Shown in pieces: positions 33,796-38,501 of a DNA stretch of 38,501 nt. How positions within the stretch are numbered: position 1 is the stretch's first letter; the number at the start of each line of letters is the position of its first letter. Location of the stretch: NCBI GenBank assembly GCA_944324075.1, contig CALUUZ010000030.1, positions 1 to 38,501 on the forward strand. Direction: 5' to 3'. The position numbers and the translations under genes are program-made. The stretch comes from Candidatus Mailhella excrementigallinarum (lineage in GTDB: Bacteria > Desulfobacterota > Desulfovibrionia > Desulfovibrionales > Desulfovibrionaceae). A model generated the notes under the pieces. It did no database searches, was not told the origin of the DNA, and worked only from the letters and a program-made list of their open reading frames with translations.

Positions 33796-33805
33796 AGGAG
33801 GTTCC

Positions 33806-34465
33806 ATGTCCGGCTCTTCTCAGCAATATGTCATTGATACCCTTTCCGCTCAGGAATCCTGGCGTCTTTTCCGCATCATGGCGGAGATGGTCGAGGGAAT
33901 TGACACGCTTTCCGCCCTGCCTCCCTGCGTTTCCATCTTCGGTTCGGCCCGATCCAGGCCGGAAGACGCCCTGTACCGTCAGACGGAAGAAATCGCACGG
34001 GGACTGGTAGAGGCCGGGTACGGCGTGATCACCGGCGGCGGGCCGGGCCTCATGGAGGCGGGCAACAGGGGCGCGACCGAAGCGGGCGGGCCGTCCGTGG
34101 GGCTGCATATCCAGCTGCCCATGGAGCAGGCCGCCAACCAGTACCTGCAGACGCGCTGCAATTTCAACTACTTTTTTGTCCGCAAGCTCATGTTTGTCAA
34201 ATACGCGGTGGCTTATGTGGTCATGCCCGGCGGCACGGGCACCCTGGATGAGCTGTTCGAGGCATTTGTACTCGTGCAGACCCACCGCATCAAGCCGTTC
34301 CCCATTATTCTCTACAGCCGCGACTACTGGGGCGGCCTGCTGGACTGGATGAAAGACCGCATGGTCGGTCAGGGCTTCCTGCGGGAAGAGGAGCTGGAAC
34401 TGATCACTCTTTGTGATGAGCCGGCCGAAGTGGTGCAGACCATCAGGAAGTACACCATTGTCTGA
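33806..34465 (+). CDS. LOG-family nucleotide phosphoribohydrolase
   Basis: A 219-residue protein of the TIGR00730/LOG group (often misnamed lysine decarboxylase), with GGGPGLMEAGNRGA (77-90) and the signature PGGTGTLDE (141-149). Relatives cleave nucleoside 5'-monophosphates to base and ribose phosphate. ATG 33806 has AGGAGG upstream. The last bases overlap the tadA start, so the two are co-translated, giving a pair of nucleotide- or tRNA-related enzymes. Confidence 0.9.
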   Translation: MSGSSQQYVIDTLSAQESWRLFRIMAEMVEGIDTLSALPPCVSIFGSARSRPEDALYRQTEEIARGLVEAGYGVITGGGPGLMEAGNRGATEAGGPSVGLHIQLPMEQAANQYLQTRCNFNYFFVRKLMFVKYAVAYVVMPGGTGTLDELFEAFVLVQTHRIKPFPIILYSRDYWGGLLDWMKDRMVGQGFLREEELELITLCDEPAEVVQTIRKYTIV

Positions 34466-35003
34466 GCGTCGTGAGGCCGGGCCGTGCGGCTCCGCCGGGG
34501 AGCGTTTCCGCGCTGCCGGGATATGGGGGCCGGTTCCCGCGCCTCCTCCGGGCCGGACATGGAGCGGGCTCATGCGCGAGGCGCTGAGGCTTGCGCGCAA
34601 GGCTGCCGAGGCTGGGGAGGTTCCGGTGGGAGCGCTGGTGGTGGACGATGCCGGAGCCGTCGTGGGGAGCGGACGCAATGAAACCGAGACGCTGCGCGAT
34701 CCTTCCGCTCATGCCGAGGTGCTTGCCCTGCGCCGCGCGGCTGTGCGCGTCGGCAACCACCGGCTGGGCAACTGCGTGCTGGTGGTGACGCTGGAACCCT
34801 GTCTCATGTGCGCCGGGGCGATACGGGAGGCCCGCGTGCGCGGTGTGGTGTACGGCGCGCGCGACGAGCGGGCCGGAGCGGTGGAGTCGCGCCTGGAAGG
34901 TCTTGCCTACGCAGACGGCCCCGCCCCCTGGCATATGGGCGGCGTGGAAAGCGGCCCGTGCGCGGAACTTCTGCGCGCCTTCTTCCGCGTGCGCCGGGAT
35001 TGA
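34458..35003 (+). CDS. tadA: tRNA-specific adenosine deaminase
   Basis: A 181-residue zinc deaminase converting A34 to inosine in tRNA-Arg(ACG). It has HAE (85-87, ligand His85 and proton-shuttle Glu87) and PCLMC (Cys115, Cys118), plus AREARVRGVVYGARD. TTG at 34458, overlapping the LOG gene by eight bases, is preceded by AGGAAG at the right distance; an ATG at 34572 would start at the normal deaminase core. The first 38 residues are therefore uncertain. Confidence 0.88.
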   Translation: MSERREAGPCGSAGERFRAAGIWGPVPAPPPGRTWSGLMREALRLARKAAEAGEVPVGALVVDDAGAVVGSGRNETETLRDPSAHAEVLALRRAAVRVGNHRLGNCVLVVTLEPCLMCAGAIREARVRGVVYGARDERAGAVESRLEGLAYADGPAPWHMGGVESGPCAELLRAFFRVRRD

Positions 35004-35323
35004 AGTCAGATCTGCACGCTTCCGAACCTGGTTTTCCTCCATTCTGGAGCATTTTGCTGTTGAAAGCATCTGCCGGCCGGGCTTGCAGGGACCGGCACAC
35101 AGGTTTCACGTCTCTGCCGGAGATTGGCACAGCAGGGTAACTGCTGTTGCCCGGGGTTCGGCGTCCTTAACCGTGAGTGCGGATCGCCTTGCGGATAAGG
35201 AGAGCAGAGAGAGGAATCTCGTCCCGCTCAACTCCGGGGGTATTCCAAGGCAAAAACGCTCCGGCCCGTTTCCCGCCGTCTCCGGACACGGCGGAGTTCA
35301 GGCGCTTCTGCTGGAGGCTTTTC
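35004..35323. other. Interval between tadA and the magnesium ATPase
   Basis: About 320 bases, mostly taken by an inverted copy of the dispersed repeat. No gene, terminator, or M-box-type magnesium riboswitch was recognised. The promoter for the ATPase, if here, must lie within or after the repeat. Confidence 0.55.
35044..35265 (-). repeat. Dispersed intergenic repeat, copy 9 (inverted, full length)
   Basis: Begins with TGGAGCATTTTGCTGTTGAAAG. The reverse complement of 35190-35265 reads through GGAGTTGAGCGGGACGAG and the CTCTCCTTATCCGCAAGGCG block, as in copies 2 and 5. With the AGGTTTCACG part (35101-35110) it spans about 220 bp. Confidence 0.75.
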
Positions 35324-37975
35324 ATGAATACAGTCCAGAGCACCCATGAGCGCATAAAGAAGTATGCCCAGTCGGATATTTCCGTCCTTTTTCAGGAGCT
35401 GCGAATTTCCGGCAAGGGATATACGGAAAGAGAAGCATGTGAAAATCGTCTGAAATACGGGATAAACAGTTCTGTCAGCATGCGGGGCGGCACGGTGCTG
35501 TCGTGCATGTACAGATCGTTCATTAATCCGTTTACAGTTACGCTGCTTGTCATTTCAGCGCTTTCATTCAGTGTTTATATTTTTCAGGAAGAGAGCGCAG
35601 TGCGCAACGGCATGACCACGCTGATCATGCTCAGCATGGTCATGATGAGCGGGATTCTGCGTCTTGTCCGGGAACTGCGGGCAAAACGCGCCGCTGATCG
35701 CGTTGTCCGCGCCGCGGATGCTTCCTTGCCGGTACTCCGGGACGGAAAATGGGGGCCGCTGCCCGCAGGAGAACTTGTGGTCGGAGATACGGTACGTCTG
35801 ATTGCAGGCGGACGTGCCCCTGCGGATATCCGTCTGCTCGACGCTTCCGACCTTTATGTCTCGCAGGCCGCGCTGACGGGAGAACATGCGATACAGGAAA
35901 AGCGTGCGGAGAGCTTTCCGGAGTGTCCTGCCAGCCTCGGAGCCTGCCGCAATATTGTTTTTGCGGGATCACTGATTGTGAGCGGCGAGGGAACCGGCAT
36001 CGCATTGGCCGTGGGCGGGGATACGGCCCGTGGTGACATGCCGGACATGGCGCGAGGCCGCGGGAACAGCTTCAACCGCGGCGCCGCCTCCATAGCATGG
36101 GTTCTGCTCCGTTTCATGGCCGTTCTGGTGCCGGTTATCTTTATTGTCTGCGGACTGGTGCGGGGCGACTGGGGACTGGCGCTTCCCTTCGCTCTTGCCG
36201 TGGCCGTGGGGCTTGTTCCCGAGATGCTGCCCATGGTGATCGCCGCCTGCCTTGCCAGGGGCAGCGCCGTCATGAAAAGGCAGAGGGTCATCGTCAAGGA
36301 TATGAACGCGATGCAGAGCTTCGGCAGCATGGATACGCTCTGCGTGGACAAGACGGGAACCCTGACCAGCGATTCCATTCTGCTGGAATACTATATGGAC
36401 ATTCTCGGCAATGAGAGCGCAGAGACGCTGGATTATGCCTATCTGAACAGTCTGTATCACACCGGTGCCCGGAATCCTCTGGACGCGGCCGTTCTCCGGT
36501 GCCGCTCCATGCCGGGAAAGGAAGGACACTTTGCATCTCTGGCAAGGCGATATCCCAGGCTGGATGAGCAGCCTTTTGATCATGAGAGACGCTTGGCAAG
36601 TGTTCTTGTGCGGGGAGAGCGGGAAAATCTCCTGATTGTCAAGGGCGGCGTGTGGGATGTCTGCGGGCGCTGCACGCATGCCGCCTACCGGGGAGAAAGG
36701 AAGGATATGAGGGAAGGCGGCCTTGAAGGGGTTCGTGCCGTGGCGGATGAGCTGCTGAAGGACGGCATGAAGGTTCTGGCCGTGGCATACCGTTCTATGG
36801 GGCAGGCCTGCACGTGCTCTGCGGAGGACGAGAACGGCCTTGTTCTTGTGGGGTATCTGGCCTTTTTCGATACGCCCAGGAAGAGTGCGGCCGGTGCCCT
36901 GCGCAGGCTGCGCGAACTGCATGTGGACGTCAAGGTTCTGACCGGCGATCAGCGGGCTGTGGCCGTTTCCGTCTGTCGCAGGCTGGGCATGGATGCCGCG
37001 CGGGTACTGACAGGCCGGCAGATGGAGCTGATGAGGGAGAATGAACTGCCCGTGCATATCGAACGGACGGAGATATTTGCCGAGCTTTCACCCCGGCAGA
37101 AGGCCCGCATCGTCAGCATGCTGCGGGATAACGGGCATACTGTGGGTTTTCTGGGCGACGGCATGAATGACCTCCCCGCCATGGCCGTGGCGGATGTGGG
37201 CATTTCGGTGGACACTGCGGTGGAGACCGTGCGGGAAAGCTCGGATGCAATCCTGCTGGAAAAAGATCTGAATGTGCTGGAAAGGGGGATTCTGGAAGGG
37301 CGCAGGACATTCGTCAACATGTCGAAATACATCAGGATTACCGCCTCTTCGAATTTTGGAAACATCTGCTCGATCGTCGCCGCCAGCCTGTGTCTCCCGT
37401 TCCTGCCCATGACTGCCGTGCAGATACTTCTGCTGAATCTTCTGTACGACACGCTGTGTCTCGCGCTTCCCTGGGACAGGGTGGCTGTCGGGCTTCGCGG
37501 GCGGCCCGGGGAGTGGTCGGGAGATACGCTTGGGCGCTTCATGCTGTTCTTTGGCCCTCTCAGCTCCATTTTTGATCTTGTCACGTTTGCGTTCCTGTAT
37601 TTTGTTCTGTGCCCGTCCATGTATGGAGGCTCCTTCGGTTCGCTCCCCCCGGTCGGACAGGCCGGATTCATCATGGCCTTTCATACCGGCTGGTTTCTGG
37701 AGTCCTTGTGGACGCAGACCCTGATTCTGCACCTGCTCAGAACCGGAAGGCTGCCCCTGCTGCAAAGCCGTCCGGCTCTGCCCGTACTTGCCGTCGCGGG
37801 GGCAGGCATCACCCTGTTCACGGCCATGACGTTCACCCCGCTGGGAACCATGCTGGGACTCACTGCACTGCCCCCCCTCTACTTTGCCTTTCTGGCCCTG
37901 GTCGTTCCGGCATACATGCTGCTGGTTTCCGGCGCCAAGGCCCTTTATGTCCGCTGGAACCGCGATTTGATATAG
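35324..37975 (+). CDS. mgtA: P-type magnesium-transporting ATPase (P3B, MgtA-like)
   Basis: An 883-residue P3B-type ATPase importing Mg2+. It has the actuator TGEHA (TGE loop), the phosphorylation motif DKTGT with Asp342, TGDQ, and GDGMND. Helix 4 reads GLVPEMLPMVIA and helix 6 LLNLLYDTL...PWD, both typical of MgtA and not of calcium or heavy-metal pumps. ATG 35324 has TGGAGG upstream; the longer open frame from 35177 runs through a repeat and is excluded. The DNA-binding gene downstream on the same strand may regulate it. Confidence 0.92.
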   Translation: MNTVQSTHERIKKYAQSDISVLFQELRISGKGYTEREACENRLKYGINSSVSMRGGTVLSCMYRSFINPFTVTLLVISALSFSVYIFQEESAVRNGMTTLIMLSMVMMSGILRLVRELRAKRAADRVVRAADASLPVLRDGKWGPLPAGELVVGDTVRLIAGGRAPADIRLLDASDLYVSQAALTGEHAIQEKRAESFPECPASLGACRNIVFAGSLIVSGEGTGIALAVGGDTARGDMPDMARGRGNSFNRGAASIAWVLLRFMAVLVPVIFIVCGLVRGDWGLALPFALAVAVGLVPEMLPMVIAACLARGSAVMKRQRVIVKDMNAMQSFGSMDTLCVDKTGTLTSDSILLEYYMDILGNESAETLDYAYLNSLYHTGARNPLDAAVLRCRSMPGKEGHFASLARRYPRLDEQPFDHERRLASVLVRGERENLLIVKGGVWDVCGRCTHAAYRGERKDMREGGLEGVRAVADELLKDGMKVLAVAYRSMGQACTCSAEDENGLVLVGYLAFFDTPRKSAAGALRRLRELHVDVKVLTGDQRAVAVSVCRRLGMDAARVLTGRQMELMRENELPVHIERTEIFAELSPRQKARIVSMLRDNGHTVGFLGDGMNDLPAMAVADVGISVDTAVETVRESSDAILLEKDLNVLERGILEGRRTFVNMSKYIRITASSNFGNICSIVAASLCLPFLPMTAVQILLLNLLYDTLCLALPWDRVAVGLRGRPGEWSGDTLGRFMLFFGPLSSIFDLVTFAFLYFVLCPSMYGGSFGSLPPVGQAGFIMAFHTGWFLESLWTQTLILHLLRTGRLPLLQSRPALPVLAVAGAGITLFTAMTFTPLGTMLGLTALPPLYFAFLALVVPAYMLLVSGAKALYVRWNRDLI

Positions 37976-37985
37976 GGTGTCCACC

Positions 37986-38023
37986 TTGAACCCCGGATGT
38001 GTTTTCAATAACAACATGCTCAG
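37986..38023 (+). repeat. Dispersed intergenic repeat, right-end fragment
   Basis: TGTTTTCAATAACAACATGCTC matches the right end of copy 6 (TTTTCAATAACAAGACGCTC). It ends about seven bases before the ribosome binding site of the gene at 38038. Confidence 0.7.
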
Positions 38024-38037
38024 GAAAGGGGAGGCGT

Positions 38038-38501
38038 ATGAAAAAGAGCATTGAGCTGCTTTCCCTCGAAGCGTCCACTCTGGAATGGCTGAAAGACAGG
38101 CTTTGCGGCGATCGGGATGCACCCGCCGCATACGATATTCTGAATGCGCTGGAAGACCTGCGTTCCGGCAGGAGCGACGGTCTGTTCCTGCGGATGGAAG
38201 GCTGGGGGAACAGCTCCGCGGACGGCGGAACCATCACCAGCGGCGCGCTGTCCATCCGGCCCGGAAGCAGAAAAGTGACGCGGGACGGCGAGGAGATCAT
38301 GCTCACTCCCAAGGAGTTCGACATCTTGCACTTCCTTGCCCGCAACCGGGGAGAGGTCTTCACCAGGGAGCAGATTTACCAGGCCGTATGGGAGAGTGAT
38401 TACTTATTGGATGACAGCAACATTATGGCTTTTATCCGGAAGCTGCGAAAGAAAATCGAGCCCAACCCCGATGCGCCGCAGTATATCCTGACCATCTGGG
38501 G
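38038..38501 (+). CDS. Winged-helix DNA-binding protein without receiver domain (cut by window end)
   Basis: From ATG 38038 (GGGAGG upstream) 154 codons are visible before the right edge. The first 75 residues are helical and unlike any response-regulator receiver. The rest is an OmpR/PhoB-type winged helix: GSRKVTRDGEEIMLTPKEF, LARNRGEVFTREQIYQAVW, DSNIMAFIRKLRKKIEPNP, ending YILTIWG, close to the usual C terminus. It should bind DNA without phosphorelay control. Located 62 bases after the magnesium ATPase. Confidence 0.85.
   Translation, partial: MKKSIELLSLEASTLEWLKDRLCGDRDAPAAYDILNALEDLRSGRSDGLFLRMEGWGNSSADGGTITSGALSIRPGSRKVTRDGEEIMLTPKEFDILHFLARNRGEVFTREQIYQAVWESDYLLDDSNIMAFIRKLRKKIEPNPDAPQYILTIW

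Noticed and set aside
35004-35323. Magnesium riboswitch before the ATPase
   Set aside because: The gap is mostly dispersed repeat and no M-box-like conserved segments were recognised.
1-38501. CRISPR array, rRNA or tRNA genes
   Set aside because: No regularly spaced identical repeats, no tRNA cloverleaf with CCA-end pattern and no rRNA-like conserved stretches were seen; the dispersed repeats are irregular in spacing and orientation.

Overview
The window looks like chromosome of a sulfite-reducing Desulfovibrionaceae bacterium, most likely Bilophila wadsworthia or a close relative. The main reason is the ald-tpa-sarD block (alanine dehydrogenase, taurine:pyruvate aminotransferase, iron-type sulfoacetaldehyde reductase), which is the known upper taurine pathway of Bilophila. 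A Fur box of the Desulfovibrio type, a DcrH-like hemerythrin chemoreceptor and GC-rich coding sequence agree. The species call is inference; no database search was possible.

Layout. 1-1660: possible end of a gene with its terminator, then two tandem AT-rich IS200-type elements, each with a stem that hides the transposase ribosome binding site. 2089-3792 (minus): two small membrane proteins and a radical SAM protein. 3994-8527 (plus): the cell-shape operon mreB-mreC-mreD-mrdA, without rodA. 8598-9056: a Fur box and a four-helix b561-like membrane protein. 9785-13777 (minus): the taurine operon ald-tpa-sarD, with a textbook sigma-54 promoter (13761-13777), GC-rich hairpins in both intercistronic gaps and a terminator. 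14178-15863 (minus): a PAS/AAA+/Fis-type sigma-54 activator, the obvious candidate regulator. 16448-17917 (minus): an APC-family permease. 18890-19384 (plus): an exported GlcG/HbpS-family protein. 19739-21445 (plus): a chemoreceptor with a C-terminal hemerythrin domain behind a consensus sigma-70 promoter.

21721-28439 (minus): ubiE-like methyltransferase, an unlisted 58-residue protein, a class A penicillin-binding protein, gatB and nadK. 28994-35003 (plus): gmhA, an FmdB zinc-ribbon protein, hemC overlapping a Lon-like protease, a LOG-family protein overlapping tadA. 35324-38501 (plus): a P-type Mg2+ ATPase and a winged-helix DNA-binding protein without a receiver domain, cut by the window end.

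The taurine genes form one unit. Tpa moves the amino group of taurine to pyruvate, Ald recycles the alanine and frees ammonia, and SarD reduces sulfoacetaldehyde to isethionate. The lyase that then releases sulfite is not in this window. The least explained feature is a family of structured intergenic repeats of about 100-220 bp, seen at about nine places in both orientations. Their ends resemble TAGAGCRTTTTG; they supply the stop codon of two genes and end just before the ribosome binding site of three others.
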